From assembly GCA_016463225.1 (NCBI GenBank), contig JAEMRT010000017.1, positions 1 through 64,000 of the forward strand: a stretch of DNA of 64,000 bases, read 5' to 3'. The DNA comes from Sphingopyxis sp. (GTDB lineage Bacteria > Pseudomonadota > Alphaproteobacteria > Sphingomonadales > Sphingomonadaceae). This document shows positions 1 to 10,532 of the stretch, in pieces; position 1 is the stretch's first letter, and every line of letters starts with the position of its first letter. The position numbers and the translations under genes were made by a program. The notes under the pieces were generated by a model. It saw nothing but the letters and a program-made list of their open reading frames with translations. It was not told the DNA's origin and ran no database searches.

Positions 1-528
1 CCCGGCACCGTCGGCGGCTTCGTCCGCATGAACGGCGGGGCCTATGGCGGGGAGGTCAAGGATATTCTGATCGATTGCGAGGTCGTGCTTCGTTCGGGTG
101 AACTCCGGAGGCTGGCGCTCGCCGATCTCGGCTACACCTATCGCCACAGCGAATTGCCCGAGGGCGCTGTCGTCATCGGCGCGACCTTTCGCGGCCGCCC
201 CGGCGAATCCGCTGCCATCCAGGCCGAAATGGACCGCATCTCGGCGAGCCGCGAAGCCTCGCAGCCGCTGCGCTCGAAGACGGGCGGCTCGACCTTCAAG
301 AACCCCGACGGTTACAAGGCGTGGCAGCTGGTCGACCAGGCCGGGTGCCGCGGTTTCGTGGTCGGCGGGGCGCAGGTCAGCGAGAAGCACACCAATTTCC
401 TGATCAACACCGGCGACGCGACAAGCGCCGACATTGAAGCGCTCGGCGAAGAAATCCGCCGCCGCGTGAAGGACAAGAGCGGCGTGGATTTGCAATGGGA
501 GATTCAACGCGTGGGTAAGCCCGAATGA
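1..528 (+). CDS. murB: UDP-N-acetylenolpyruvoylglucosamine reductase, C-terminal part (5' end outside window)
   Basis: Frame open from base 1 (PGTVGGFVRMNGGAYGGEVKD...GGSTFKNPDG); immediately followed by ddlB and ftsQAZ. Confidence 0.93.
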   Translation, partial: PGTVGGFVRMNGGAYGGEVKDILIDCEVVLRSGELRRLALADLGYTYRHSELPEGAVVIGATFRGRPGESAAIQAEMDRISASREASQPLRSKTGGSTFKNPDGYKAWQLVDQAGCRGFVVGGAQVSEKHTNFLINTGDATSADIEALGEEIRRRVKDKSGVDLQWEIQRVGKPE

Positions 529-1448
529 GCCGGGGTCCGTGGCATGTCGCCGTCCTGATGGGCGGCTGGTCGGCTGAACGCGAAGTGTCGCTGATGAGCG
601 GCAATGGCGTCGCCGACGCGCTCGAAAGCCGCGGCCACAAGGTTACGCGCATCGACATGGACCGCAATGTCGCGCAGCGGCTCGCCGACGCCAAACCCGA
701 CGTGGTGTTCAACGCGCTGCACGGCGTTCCCGGCGAGGATGGCACGGTGCAGGGCATGCTCGACCTGATGGGCCTGAAATATACCCACAGCGGCCTCGTT
801 ACGTCGGTAATTGCGATCGACAAGGAATTGACGAAGCAGGCGCTGGTCCCGCATGGTGTCCCGATGCCGACGGGGACGATGGTCGACAGTGAAAGCCTCT
901 ATTCCATCGACCCCTTGCCGCGCCCCTATGTGCTGAAGCCCGTCAACGAGGGCTCGTCGGTGGGCGTTGCGATCGTCAAGGATGACAGCAATTACGGCAA
1001 CCCGATCGCGCGCGAAGCCGTCGGTCCCTGGCAGGAGTTCGACCGCCTGCTCGCCGAACCCTTTATCAAGGGGCGCGAGCTGACCGTCGCGGTGCTCGGC
1101 GACCAGGCGCTCGCGGTGACCGAGCTTCGCGTCAAATCGGGTTTCTACGACTATGATGCCAAATATACCGACGGGCTGACCGAACATGTCTGCCCTGCCG
1201 ATGTCCCCGCCGATGTGGCGCAGCGGATGATGGACCTGGCGCTGCAATCGCACCGCCTGCTCGGCTGCAAGGGCGCTTCGCGCTCCGATTTTCGCTGGGA
1301 CGACGAACATGGGCTGGCGGGCATCTATCTGCTCGAAGTCAACACCCAGCCGGGGATGACGCCTTTAAGTCTGGTGCCCGAACAGGGGCGGGCGGTGGGC
1401 ATGGACTATGCCGAACTGGTCGAACGCATCGTGGGGGAAGCGTTATGA
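525..1448 (+). CDS. ddlB: D-alanine--D-alanine ligase
   Basis: ATP-grasp protein with GGWSAEREVSLMSG, ALHGVPGEDGTVQG, LEVNTQPGMTPLSLVPEQ; dcw cluster position. Confidence 0.96.
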   Translation: MSRGPWHVAVLMGGWSAEREVSLMSGNGVADALESRGHKVTRIDMDRNVAQRLADAKPDVVFNALHGVPGEDGTVQGMLDLMGLKYTHSGLVTSVIAIDKELTKQALVPHGVPMPTGTMVDSESLYSIDPLPRPYVLKPVNEGSSVGVAIVKDDSNYGNPIAREAVGPWQEFDRLLAEPFIKGRELTVAVLGDQALAVTELRVKSGFYDYDAKYTDGLTEHVCPADVPADVAQRMMDLALQSHRLLGCKGASRSDFRWDDEHGLAGIYLLEVNTQPGMTPLSLVPEQGRAVGMDYAELVERIVGEAL

Positions 1449-2383
1449 GTAACACGCGGATCAAACGCGGCAGCTCGCCGCCACGGCGACCGGCGCGCAC
1501 GCCGAAGAAGCGGCGCAAGGTGCAGACCTCGCGGCTTAACGCGATCATCAATGCGCTGCCGATCAGCCCACAGCGGCTGCAAAAGGTCGCCAACTGGACG
1601 ATCGGGCTCAGCCTGTTTGCGGTCGCCGGCCTCGCCGCGCACGCTACCGGAGTGACCGCCAAGATCCATGAGGAATATGCGCAGGCCGTCGGTCGCGCCG
1701 GGTTCCAGGTCAAGAAGGTCGAGGTCGTCGGCGCCGACCGCATCGACCGGCTGAAAGTTTATGACATTGCGCTCGCGCAAAAGGATCGCTCAATGGCGGC
1801 GGTCGACCTCGACGGGGTGCGCGGCGACCTGATGAAATATGGCTGGATCAAGGATGCGCGCGTGTCGCGGCGGCTGCCCGACACGCTGGTCGTCGACATC
1901 GTCGAGCGCACTCCGGCGGCGATCTGGCAGCATAATAATCGCCTGTCGCTGATCGACGACAAGGGCGTGGTGCTCGAACCGGTGACGGTTGCGACAATGC
2001 CCGACCTGCCGCTGGTGATCGGCCCCAAGGCGAACCAGCGCTCGCAGGATCTCGACCGCTTGCTAGCCGAGGCGAGCAGCCTCAAGGAATTGCTCGCAGG
2101 CGCCACCTGGGTGGGAAACCGCCGCTGGGATCTGCGTTTCCGCAGCGGAGAGACGCTGTCGCTGCCCGAAGGCGAGGTCGAGGCGAAGGCCGCGCTCGCC
2201 AAATTCGCGCATATGGATGGCGCCAACCGGCTGCTCGGGCGCGGCATCCTGCGTTTCGACATGCGCGATCCGGCGCGGTTCGTGCTACGCCTGCCGCATG
2301 AGGGGCAGGTGGCGCCCGCGAAGCTCGACGACGCACGCGCCGCGGTCGATGCGGTCGCGACTGCCGCGTCGAACGAAGGATAG
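1445..2383 (+). CDS. ftsQ: cell division protein FtsQ
   Basis: Basic N-terminus, single TM, POTRA-like region (VKKVEVVGADRIDRLKVYDIAL), between ddlB and ftsA. Confidence 0.92.
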   Translation: MSNTRIKRGSSPPRRPARTPKKRRKVQTSRLNAIINALPISPQRLQKVANWTIGLSLFAVAGLAAHATGVTAKIHEEYAQAVGRAGFQVKKVEVVGADRIDRLKVYDIALAQKDRSMAAVDLDGVRGDLMKYGWIKDARVSRRLPDTLVVDIVERTPAAIWQHNNRLSLIDDKGVVLEPVTVATMPDLPLVIGPKANQRSQDLDRLLAEASSLKELLAGATWVGNRRWDLRFRSGETLSLPEGEVEAKAALAKFAHMDGANRLLGRGILRFDMRDPARFVLRLPHEGQVAPAKLDDARAAVDAVATAASNEG

Positions 2384-2386
2384 AGC

Positions 2387-3643
2387 ATGGCCCCGCCGCG
2401 CATCGAAAAGATCATCACCGCGCTCGATGTCGGGTCGTGGAAGGTCTGTGCGCTGATCGCGGGGCAGACTGCCGATGGCCAGTTGCATGTACTCGGCACC
2501 GGCCAGCGCGAAAGCCGCGGTGTCCAGCGCGGCTATGTCGCCGACATGGAGCAGACCGAGCATATCGTGCGCGAGGCGATCGAACAGGCCGAGCGGATCG
2601 CGGGGCTCAATATTGATGACGTCTGGGTCAGCTTTTCAGCGGGCGGCTTGCTCAGCGACGTGGCACCGATCGAAAGCGAGCTCGGTGGCCACCGTATCGA
2701 AAAGGAGGACATCGACGACTTGCTCGCCGCGGGGCGCGCCGGGATCGATCCCGAAGGGCGGATGATCCTGCACGCGCAGCCCGCGCTCTACACGCTCGAC
2801 GGGCTGACCGGGGTCAAAAACCCGATCGGACTCCACGCCGACCGGCTGGGCGTCGACATTCACATCATCATGGCCGACGGGGCGCCGGTGCGCAACCTGG
2901 AGGCGGCGGTGCGTCAGGCGCATCTCGACGTCAACGCCGTCGTTGCTTCGCCGATTGCGGCGGGGTTGGCGTGTTTGTCGGACGAGGAACGCGACCTTGG
3001 TGTTGCGCTGGTCGAACTCGGTGCCGCCGTAACGACGGTGTCGCTCTATGCCGGCGGGATGCTCGTGGAAATGGCGTCGCTGCCGTTTGGCGCCAGCGAC
3101 ATCACCGACGACATCGCCTCGGCGTTCGGGATCCGGCGCAGTCAGGCGCAGCGCTTGCAGAGCTTTTACGGTTCGGCGTCGGCGTCTCCGCGCGACAATA
3201 ACGAGATCATCGAGCTGGAGCCGGGCGCGCCAACGACCGGCGATTCCCCGCGCATCACCCGCGCGCAACTGGTATCGGTGATCCGTCAGCGTCTCGACGC
3301 GATGATGGGAGAGATTGGCAGAACGTTGAAAGACCTGCATTTCGTCGGCCCGATCGGGCGCCAGGTGGTGCTTGTGGGCGGCGGTGCCGACCTGAAAGGC
3401 ATCGCCGACTATACCCAGAGCGCGCTCGGCCGCGCCGCGCGCGTCGGACGGCCGCGTGGCCTGCACGGCCTGCCCGATGCGCATAGCGGTCCCGCTTTCG
3501 CGACGCTGGCGGGTCTGGTTCTTTACGCGGCGTCAGACCCCGTTGATCTGCGCGATCTGCCGATGATGTCGCAGGATGTCTATCGCCCGGCGGGCACTTC
3601 GATCCTCCACCGGTTGATGGCTGCGCTAAAAAGCAGTTTTTAG
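2387..3643 (+). CDS. ftsA: cell division protein FtsA
   Basis: Actin-like ATPase (ITALDVGSWKVCALI, VVLVGGGADLKGI) with C-terminal amphipathic helix; directly upstream of ftsZ. Confidence 0.95.
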   Translation: MAPPRIEKIITALDVGSWKVCALIAGQTADGQLHVLGTGQRESRGVQRGYVADMEQTEHIVREAIEQAERIAGLNIDDVWVSFSAGGLLSDVAPIESELGGHRIEKEDIDDLLAAGRAGIDPEGRMILHAQPALYTLDGLTGVKNPIGLHADRLGVDIHIIMADGAPVRNLEAAVRQAHLDVNAVVASPIAAGLACLSDEERDLGVALVELGAAVTTVSLYAGGMLVEMASLPFGASDITDDIASAFGIRRSQAQRLQSFYGSASASPRDNNEIIELEPGAPTTGDSPRITRAQLVSVIRQRLDAMMGEIGRTLKDLHFVGPIGRQVVLVGGGADLKGIADYTQSALGRAARVGRPRGLHGLPDAHSGPAFATLAGLVLYAASDPVDLRDLPMMSQDVYRPAGTSILHRLMAALKSSF

Positions 3644-3793
3644 CGGTGAAACGCGAAAAAAGGTTAATTTTTTGGGTGATTCCCGCGTCACAATAGTGCA
3701 ATGCGGTGACAGGAAACCGGGCGGCGGGACACCCGCTCGTTTGGGTCACAAGGTTGGGGAAGCGGCACCTGTCCGCCGCTGCAGGGAGACTTT

Positions 3794-5272
3794 TTGATGA
3801 GCATCAATATTGGCCCGCCGCAGGTCGATGAGCTGAAGCCGCGCATCGCGGTAATCGGCGTCGGCGGTGCTGGCGGTAATGCCATCGCGAACATGATTGC
3901 AGCGCGGGTCGAGGGGGTCGACTTCATCGTTGCCAACACCGATGCGCAGGCACTGAACGCGTCGCCCGCCGAACGGCGCATCCAGCTGGGGACGCAGATC
4001 ACCCAGGGGCTGGGCGCCGGTTCACGGCCCGAGGTCGGCCGTGCGGCGGCCGAGGAAAGCATCGCGCAGGTCGAAGAGGCGCTGAACGGCGCGCATATGT
4101 GCTTCATCGCCGCCGGCATGGGCGGCGGTACTGGTACCGGCGCGGCGCCGGTCATCGCCAAGGCGGCGCGCGACCGCGGCATCCTGACCGTTGGCGTTGT
4201 GACCAAGCCCTTCACCTTTGAAGGCGCGCGCCGCATGCGTTCGGCAGACTCGGGGATCGCCGAGCTGCAGGACCATGTCGACACGCTGATCGTCATTCCC
4301 AACCAGAATCTGTTCCTGGTTGCCAATCCGAACACGACCTTCAAAGAAGCCTTCACCATGGCGGATGAAGTGCTGCAACAGGGCGTGCGCGGCATCACCG
4401 ACCTGATGGTCATGCCCGGCCTGATCAACCTCGATTTTGCCGACGTGCGCAGCGTGATGCGCGAAATGGGCAAGGCGATGATGGGAACCGGCGAGGCTGA
4501 AGGCGATGGCCGCGCCCTCGAAGCGGCGCAAAAGGCGATTGCCAACCCGTTGCTAGACGGTGTTTCGATGGCGGGCGCGAAGGGCGTCATCATCTCGATC
4601 ACTGGCGGCGAGGACATGCGCCTGATGGAAGTCGACGAGGCCGCGAACCATATCCGCGAGCTGGTCGATCCCGACGCCAACATCATCTGGGGCAGCGCCT
4701 TCAATGACAGCCTCGACGGCAAGATCCGCGTATCGGTGGTCGCCACCGGCATCGACAACAACGGCGAAATGGCCGCGCAGGCTTCGCCCGCGACGCGCAG
4801 TTTCTCCTTTGCCCCTGCGCGCGCGGCAGCACCTGTGCCCGTGGCCGAAGAGGCCTTTGAGCCGGTCGTTGAAGAAGAGCCCGTTGCCGAGGTGTTGGCG
4901 GACCAGGCCAATGACCCCGCCCCCGGCTTCTCGCTGGGGGATGCCAACGAAATCGAGGCGCCCGCGATCGCCGCTGAAGAGGAACCGATGATATTGTCGC
5001 AGGTCGCCGCGACCTATGATGACACCTCCGACGAACTCGTCCTTGATGCCCCCGCAGCGTCGGCGACCGACTATCGCGCGGCGCCGGTATCGGGCGCCGA
5101 CGCGGGTGCCGGAGCCGCTGAGGACTCGCCTGCTCGCTCGATCGGCGGTGGTACCTTGTTCGAACGCATGTCGCGCCTGTCGCGCGGCGCTGCCCCGCCA
5201 GAGGGCGAGGATGGCGACAAGGAAGACGGGATCGATATTCCGCGCTTCCTGGGGCGTCAGAACAACCAGTAA
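3794..5272 (+). CDS. ftsZ: cell division protein FtsZ
   Basis: Tubulin signature [19 protein letters not shown]-terminal [14 protein letters not shown]-terminal DIPRFLGRQ peptide. Confidence 0.98.
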   Translation: MMSINIGPPQVDELKPRIAVIGVGGAGGNAIANMIAARVEGVDFIVANTDAQALNASPAERRIQLGTQITQGLGAGSRPEVGRAAAEESIAQVEEALNGAHMCFIAAGMGGGTGTGAAPVIAKAARDRGILTVGVVTKPFTFEGARRMRSADSGIAELQDHVDTLIVIPNQNLFLVANPNTTFKEAFTMADEVLQQGVRGITDLMVMPGLINLDFADVRSVMREMGKAMMGTGEAEGDGRALEAAQKAIANPLLDGVSMAGAKGVIISITGGEDMRLMEVDEAANHIRELVDPDANIIWGSAFNDSLDGKIRVSVVATGIDNNGEMAAQASPATRSFSFAPARAAAPVPVAEEAFEPVVEEEPVAEVLADQANDPAPGFSLGDANEIEAPAIAAEEEPMILSQVAATYDDTSDELVLDAPAASATDYRAAPVSGADAGAGAAEDSPARSIGGGTLFERMSRLSRGAAPPEGEDGDKEDGIDIPRFLGRQNNQ

Positions 5273-5332
5273 CGGGGCAAGCGAGCGGCCGCCCACCGGG
5301 CACGGCAGGCCGGAAATCGGGATGATTTGCCC

Positions 5333-7255
5333 ATGCGGCAAGCGAAAATGACGGCGAAGCCGACACGCACGCGGCTCTGTGCCGGTGCGTTCGGTGCGCT
5401 GCTTCTGGGGCTTGTGTCGGCGCCTGCGTACGCGCAGGCAACGCCGCCTGACGCGGCGACCAGGGCGGCGATGGAAAAGCGCACCGCGGCGCGAACCCTG
5501 CTGTCGTCGGCGCTCGCCCGCATCGCCGCCAACAACAGCGACCCGCGCGCGCTGCTCGACGCGGGGCGGGCGTCAATCGAGCTCGACGACCATCGCGCTG
5601 CGATTGGGTTTCTGGTCCGTGCCGAACAGGCGAGCCCGCGCGACGGCGCGGTCAAGGCCGCGCTCGGTTCGGCGATGGTCCATATGGAAAACCCGACCCG
5701 CGCGCTCGACTATTTCGGCGAAGCGCAGTTGCTCGGTGCGCCCGAGCGTGTGTTTCTGTCCGACCGCGGCTTGGCGCGCGATTTGCTCGGCCAGCAGGAT
5801 GCGGCGCAGCGTGACTACCAGCTCGCGCTGGCGATCGCACCCAATGACGAACTGACCCGACGCTACGCGCTGTCGCTTGGCATCAGTGGCGAGACCGATC
5901 GCGCGATCGCGATGTTGACCCCGCAACTGCGTGCGCAGGATCGCGGTGCATGGCGGTTGCGCGCGATGATCCTGGCGATGAACGGCCGCGACGGCGAGGC
6001 GAGCGAAATCGTCAATGCCACGATGCCGCCCGCGATGGCGCAGAATATCCTGCCCTATCTGACGCAGATGGACCGCCTTAATCCCGCGCAACAAGCCGCG
6101 GCGGCGCATTTCGGGCGCTTTCCGAACGGCCAGCTCGCGGCGAAGCGCAAACCCGTGCAGGTCGCGGCTGCTACGCAGCCCGTGCCGTCAGCCGCCGCAG
6201 CGGGCAAGCGCCCGTCGGCAAACACCAAACCCCCGCCCGCTGCATCGATTGCGGCAGCGCCGGCCCCGACGCCCAGTGCCCGGCAACTGGGGCCGGCCTA
6301 TTCCCAGCCGCGCCAGCCCGCGACACTGGCGACAGCGGCACCGGCCCCGCGGCGCCCGGAGACTGCCGCATCGTCGACACCGGCGTCCGCGCCTCAGCCT
6401 GCCGCACCGCGCCCGACTGCGGACAATCCGTTTCCCGCCGCAGGCAGTCCGGCGCCGACGATCGTGCGGGTCGGACCGACGGCGGAAAATCCCTTCCCCG
6501 CAGCGTCGGGGCCAGCGCCGACCATTGTTGAGCTTCCATCAAGGACAGCGACTGCGTCGATCGCAGCAGCTTCTGGGGCGGCGCCGGTCGGGACGAATCC
6601 GGCCCAATCGGCGGACCCCGTCGGACCTGGCTTTTCGATTGCCGACATCGGGCGTGGTGCTGTGAGCGCGCCTGCGGCTACGCCGCCACAGGCCTCCGTA
6701 GCGGCTGCGCCAGCAGCGGCGTCATCCGCCACTTCCGCACCGCTCGCCACGCTTGCCGACATCGTCGGGTCGATCGAAATTCCGCCTGAGGAGCTAAGCC
6801 AGCCCGACAACGCAATCGGTGCCGACACGCTCGCCAAATTGCTCGAAGACAAGCGCCGCGCCGACGCCGCTGAAGACGCCAAGCGCGAAAAGGATGCTGT
6901 CGCGGCGAAAGCCAAGGCCGAGGCCGACACCAAGGCCAAGGCCGAGGCGGCCAAGGCCAAGGCCGAGGCGGCAGAGAAAAAGGCCAGCCCGGCCCGCATC
7001 TGGGTGCAAGTGGCGACCGGCGCCAACGCGCGCGCGCTGGCGACCGACTTCGGCAAATTTGCCAAGAAGAACCCCGAGCTGTTCAAGGGCAAGTCTGGCG
7101 CGACCGCCGAATGGGGCAAGACCCGCCGGTTGCTGGTCGGGCCGTTCAAGGATCGCAAGGCGGCGCAGGACTGGCTGACCGGTTATAAAAAGGCAGGTGG
7201 CGACGGCTTCCTGTTCAACAGCGAGGCGGGCGAGGCCGTCGACCCGTTCAAGTGA
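5333..7255 (+). CDS. TPR-repeat and SPOR-domain secreted protein
   Basis: Signal peptide, TPR-like N-terminus, Pro/Ala-rich linker, Lys/Ala/Glu coiled coil, C-terminal SPOR-like region (IWVQVATGANARALATDFGKFAKK...LLVGPFKDRKAAQDWL). Confidence 0.8.
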   Translation: MRQAKMTAKPTRTRLCAGAFGALLLGLVSAPAYAQATPPDAATRAAMEKRTAARTLLSSALARIAANNSDPRALLDAGRASIELDDHRAAIGFLVRAEQASPRDGAVKAALGSAMVHMENPTRALDYFGEAQLLGAPERVFLSDRGLARDLLGQQDAAQRDYQLALAIAPNDELTRRYALSLGISGETDRAIAMLTPQLRAQDRGAWRLRAMILAMNGRDGEASEIVNATMPPAMAQNILPYLTQMDRLNPAQQAAAAHFGRFPNGQLAAKRKPVQVAAATQPVPSAAAAGKRPSANTKPPPAASIAAAPAPTPSARQLGPAYSQPRQPATLATAAPAPRRPETAASSTPASAPQPAAPRPTADNPFPAAGSPAPTIVRVGPTAENPFPAASGPAPTIVELPSRTATASIAAASGAAPVGTNPAQSADPVGPGFSIADIGRGAVSAPAATPPQASVAAAPAAASSATSAPLATLADIVGSIEIPPEELSQPDNAIGADTLAKLLEDKRRADAAEDAKREKDAVAAKAKAEADTKAKAEAAKAKAEAAEKKASPARIWVQVATGANARALATDFGKFAKKNPELFKGKSGATAEWGKTRRLLVGPFKDRKAAQDWLTGYKKAGGDGFLFNSEAGEAVDPFK

Positions 7256-8424
7256 GCGTTGCCGATTGCGCCAGCGATCCGGCGCAAAGTCGCGGGCGTC
7301 GCTACGCCGAGCTGGGCCGTGTCGTCCGCGGCCCGCGCGACGATTTCCAGCGTGATCGCGACCGCATCATCCATTCGATCGCCTTTCGCCGCCTCCGCCA
7401 CAAGACGCAGGTGTTCGTCGCCCCCGACGGCGACCATTACCGCGTCCGCCTGACCCACAGTATCGAGGTCGCGCAGATCGGGCGCGGCATCGCCCGGGCG
7501 CTAGGGCTGAACGAGGATCTGACCGAGGCTTTGTGCCTTGCGCACGACATCGGCCATCCGCCCTTCGGCCATGCCGGAGAGGATGCGCTCAAGGCGGCAA
7601 TGGCGGACCATGGCGGTTTCGACCACAATGGCCACACGCTGCGCACGCTGGCGCAGCTCGAATGCCCCTATCCGCTGTTCGACGGGCTCAACCTGACATG
7701 GGAAACGCTCGAGGGGCTCGCCAAGCATAATGGCCCGGTGACGAGCCCCGGCTGGGCGCTCGCCGGGATCGATGATCATTTTCGCCTCGACCTTGGCAGT
7801 CATGCGAGCCTTGAGGCGCAGATTGCGGCGGTTGCCGACGACATCGCCTATGACAATCACGACATCGACGACGGGCTGCGCGCCGGGCTGCTCTGCCTCG
7901 ATCAGTTGATGGAACAGCCTTTCGTTGCCGCCAATTTTCGCGCCGTCGAAGACCGCTTCTCCGGCGCGCCGCGCGACCGCTTGCTGCGCGAACTGGTCCG
8001 CGACCAGATCGGGGTGATGGTCAACGACGTCATTGCCGCGACTACGGCCAATGTTGCGGTGGCTGGCGTCGCCAGTGCCGCCGAGGTCCGCGCCGCGGGC
8101 CGGTCGCTGGGTGGCTTTTCGCCCGACCTTGCGGCCGAGGAACGCGAACTCAAGCGCTTCATGTACGACAATCTCTATCATCATCCCGAACAGGTCGCCG
8201 CCGCCGAGGCTGCAAACGAGGTGGTCGGGCGCCTGTTCGCCGCTTATGCCGATGATCCGCGCCTGATGGGTGCCGATTGGTCATCGCGGCTGCCCGGCGA
8301 AGAATGCGCGACAGTGCGCCATATCGGCGACTATATTGCCGGGATGACCGATCGTTTTGCCATTGACCGTTATGCCGAAATCTTTGGGCGAGACGCCGTA
8401 CCCGAGGCGCTGGCGCATGTCTGA
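7252..8424 (+). CDS. deoxyguanosinetriphosphate triphosphohydrolase-like protein
   Basis: HD-domain motifs (RLTHSIEVAQIGRGIARALGL, LAHDIGHPPFGHAGEDAL); GTG start overlapping previous stop. Confidence 0.9.
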   Translation: MSVADCASDPAQSRGRRYAELGRVVRGPRDDFQRDRDRIIHSIAFRRLRHKTQVFVAPDGDHYRVRLTHSIEVAQIGRGIARALGLNEDLTEALCLAHDIGHPPFGHAGEDALKAAMADHGGFDHNGHTLRTLAQLECPYPLFDGLNLTWETLEGLAKHNGPVTSPGWALAGIDDHFRLDLGSHASLEAQIAAVADDIAYDNHDIDDGLRAGLLCLDQLMEQPFVAANFRAVEDRFSGAPRDRLLRELVRDQIGVMVNDVIAATTANVAVAGVASAAEVRAAGRSLGGFSPDLAAEERELKRFMYDNLYHHPEQVAAAEAANEVVGRLFAAYADDPRLMGADWSSRLPGEECATVRHIGDYIAGMTDRFAIDRYAEIFGRDAVPEALAHV

Positions 8425-9064
8425 CGCACTCATCGTCGGCGCGACCGGGCTGGTCGGGCGGGCGGTGATCGATGCGTTCGGGGACCGCAGTGTCACGATC
8501 GTCGCCCGCCGCCCGGTGGAGGGACTGGCGCCGCACCACGCCGAACGGATCGCGCCGCCCGAAAGTTGGCCGGATATCATTGCCACCGAAAAACCGGCGA
8601 CGCTGATCTGCTGCCTTGGCACCACGATCCGGCAGGCGGGATCGCAGGCGGCGTTTCGCGCCGTCGACCATGACCTGATCCTCGCCGCGGCGCGGGGTGC
8701 CCGGCAGGGCGGCACCCCGCATATGATCGTGGTCAGCTCGGTCGGAGCGTCGGCGAAAGCGGGTAATTTCTATCTGCGGACCAAGGGCGAGACCGAGGAT
8801 GGGCTGCGCGCGCTGGGCTTCGAGCGGCTCGATCTGATCCGTCCCGGTCTGCTGCTCGGCGAGCGGCCCGGGCCGCCGCGGCTGGGTGAAGGGCTGGCAA
8901 CGATCGCGGCGCCGCTGGCCGACGCCTTGCTGCACGGTTCTTTCCGCCGCTACCGCTCGATTCAGGGCGCCACGGTTGCTGCGGCAATCGCCCGGCTGGC
9001 GGGACAGGGCGGTTCCGGCGTGCATATCCACGAAAACGACGCGATCCGCACGCTCGCCGATTGA
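8417..9064 (+). CDS. NAD(P)-binding (Rossmann fold) short-chain oxidoreductase-like protein
   Basis: MSDALIVGATGLVGRAVIDAF dinucleotide-binding motif; ATG at 8417 overlaps preceding stop. Confidence 0.75.
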   Translation: MSDALIVGATGLVGRAVIDAFGDRSVTIVARRPVEGLAPHHAERIAPPESWPDIIATEKPATLICCLGTTIRQAGSQAAFRAVDHDLILAAARGARQGGTPHMIVVSSVGASAKAGNFYLRTKGETEDGLRALGFERLDLIRPGLLLGERPGPPRLGEGLATIAAPLADALLHGSFRRYRSIQGATVAAAIARLAGQGGSGVHIHENDAIRTLAD

Positions 9065-9124
9065 CTCCGCTCGGGGGCAGCGCCAAGGCTCGCAGCGTCT
9101 GTCGGGTTCCGCCAAGGGATTCGA

Positions 9125-9328
9125 CCGGCCGCGCGGGAGAGCGTGAGGGCAGGGCAACCGGCGCCTCACCACCGAAGGAGCAACCGCCCCGGAAACTCTC
9201 AGGTCAGCAGGACCGCGCAGGCTGGAACGGACACTCTGGAAAGCGTTCCGGCTGGTTGCTGGAACCACCGAAGGGGTAACTCCGTCGTGTGATGGAGGAA
9301 AACTCTCAGGTTCCCGTGACAGAGGGGG
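9125..9328 (+). promoter_or_regulatory. tandem glycine riboswitch (two aptamers) upstream of gcvT
   Basis: Two aptamer-like blocks: GCGGGAGAGCG...CCACCGAAGGAGCAACCGCCCCGGAAACTCTCAGGT...GGACACTCTGGAAAGC and CCACCGAAGGGGTAACTCC...AAACTCTCAGGT...GTGACAGAGGGG, immediately before gcvT. Confidence 0.93.
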
Positions 9329-9386
9329 CATGGCGAAAGGCGCGGCACCCTGCCGCGCATCCGCCGTGCAACCGCGGGAGACTGAC

Positions 9387-10529
9387 ATGACTGAAACCGA
9401 ACAGCTGGACGAAGACGTCGCGATCGCGGCTGCGACCGAAGCGCTGCCGCTCGACGCGTGGCATCGCGAAAAGGGCGGCCGTATGGTCGAATTCGCCGGT
9501 TACTGGATGCCGATCCAGTATGAAGGCATCATGGCCGAGCATCTGTGGGTGCGTGAAAACGCAGGTCTGTTCGACGTCAGCCACATGGGGCAGCTGGCGC
9601 TTTCGGGCGACAATGTCGCCGAAGCGCTCGAAACCCTCGTCCCCGGCGATATCTCGGCGCTGAAGCCCGGACGGATGCGTTATTCGCTGCTGCTCGATGA
9701 GGATGGCGGCATCCTCGACGATTTGATGATCACCAACGAGGGTGACCAGTATGGCATCGTCGTCAACGGCGCGGTCAAGTGGGACGACATCGGCTATCTG
9801 CGCGAAAACCTGCCCGACGACATCACGCTCAACCACAACGAAGATTACGGCCTGCTCGCGTTGCAGGGGCCGAAAGCCGTGGATGCGCTGGCGCGGCTGG
9901 TGCCCGAGGCCGCGGGCCTTGTGTTCATGCAGGCGACGCGTGCGACGTGGAACGGCCATGCCATTGCGATCAGCCGCTCGGGCTATACCGGCGAGGACGG
10001 CTTCGAGATTTCGCTGCCCAATGAAGCGCTGACCGATTTTGCCGACGCGCTGTGCGCGATGGACGAGGTCAAGCCGATCGGCCTCGGCGCGCGCGATTCG
10101 CTGCGGCTCGAGGCAGGGTTGCCGCTCTATGGTCATGATCTCGATCCGGCGATCGATCCGGTCGAAGGCGACCTGGCGTTCGCGATCAGCAAGCGCCGCC
10201 GCGAGGAAGGCGGTTTTCCGGGCGCGGCGCGCATCCTGGGCCATCTCGCCGACGGGAGTTCGCGCAAGCGCGTCGGGCTGCTGGTCGACGGCAAAATGCC
10301 GGTGCGCGAAGGCGCCAAGCTGTTCGACGGCAACACCGAAATCGGTGTCGTGACGTCGGGCGGTTTCGCGCCCAGCGTCGGCGCGCCGATTGCGATGGGC
10401 TATGTGCCGACCGGGCTGTCGGCGCCGGGCACCGCGGTCGCCGCTGAGGTGCGCGGCAAGCGGGTGCATTGCACCGTCGCGGCCATGCCCTTTGTGCCAC
10501 ATAATTATGTTCGTAAAACAGGAGCTTGA
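9387..10529 (+). CDS. gcvT: glycine cleavage system aminomethyltransferase (T protein)
   Basis: FAGYWMPIQYEGIMAEHLWVRENAGLFDVSHMGQ, SRSGYTGEDGFEISLP; downstream of glycine riboswitch. Confidence 0.95.
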   Translation: MTETEQLDEDVAIAAATEALPLDAWHREKGGRMVEFAGYWMPIQYEGIMAEHLWVRENAGLFDVSHMGQLALSGDNVAEALETLVPGDISALKPGRMRYSLLLDEDGGILDDLMITNEGDQYGIVVNGAVKWDDIGYLRENLPDDITLNHNEDYGLLALQGPKAVDALARLVPEAAGLVFMQATRATWNGHAIAISRSGYTGEDGFEISLPNEALTDFADALCAMDEVKPIGLGARDSLRLEAGLPLYGHDLDPAIDPVEGDLAFAISKRRREEGGFPGAARILGHLADGSSRKRVGLLVDGKMPVREGAKLFDGNTEIGVVTSGGFAPSVGAPIAMGYVPTGLSAPGTAVAAEVRGKRVHCTVAAMPFVPHNYVRKTGA

Positions 10530-10532
10530 GCG

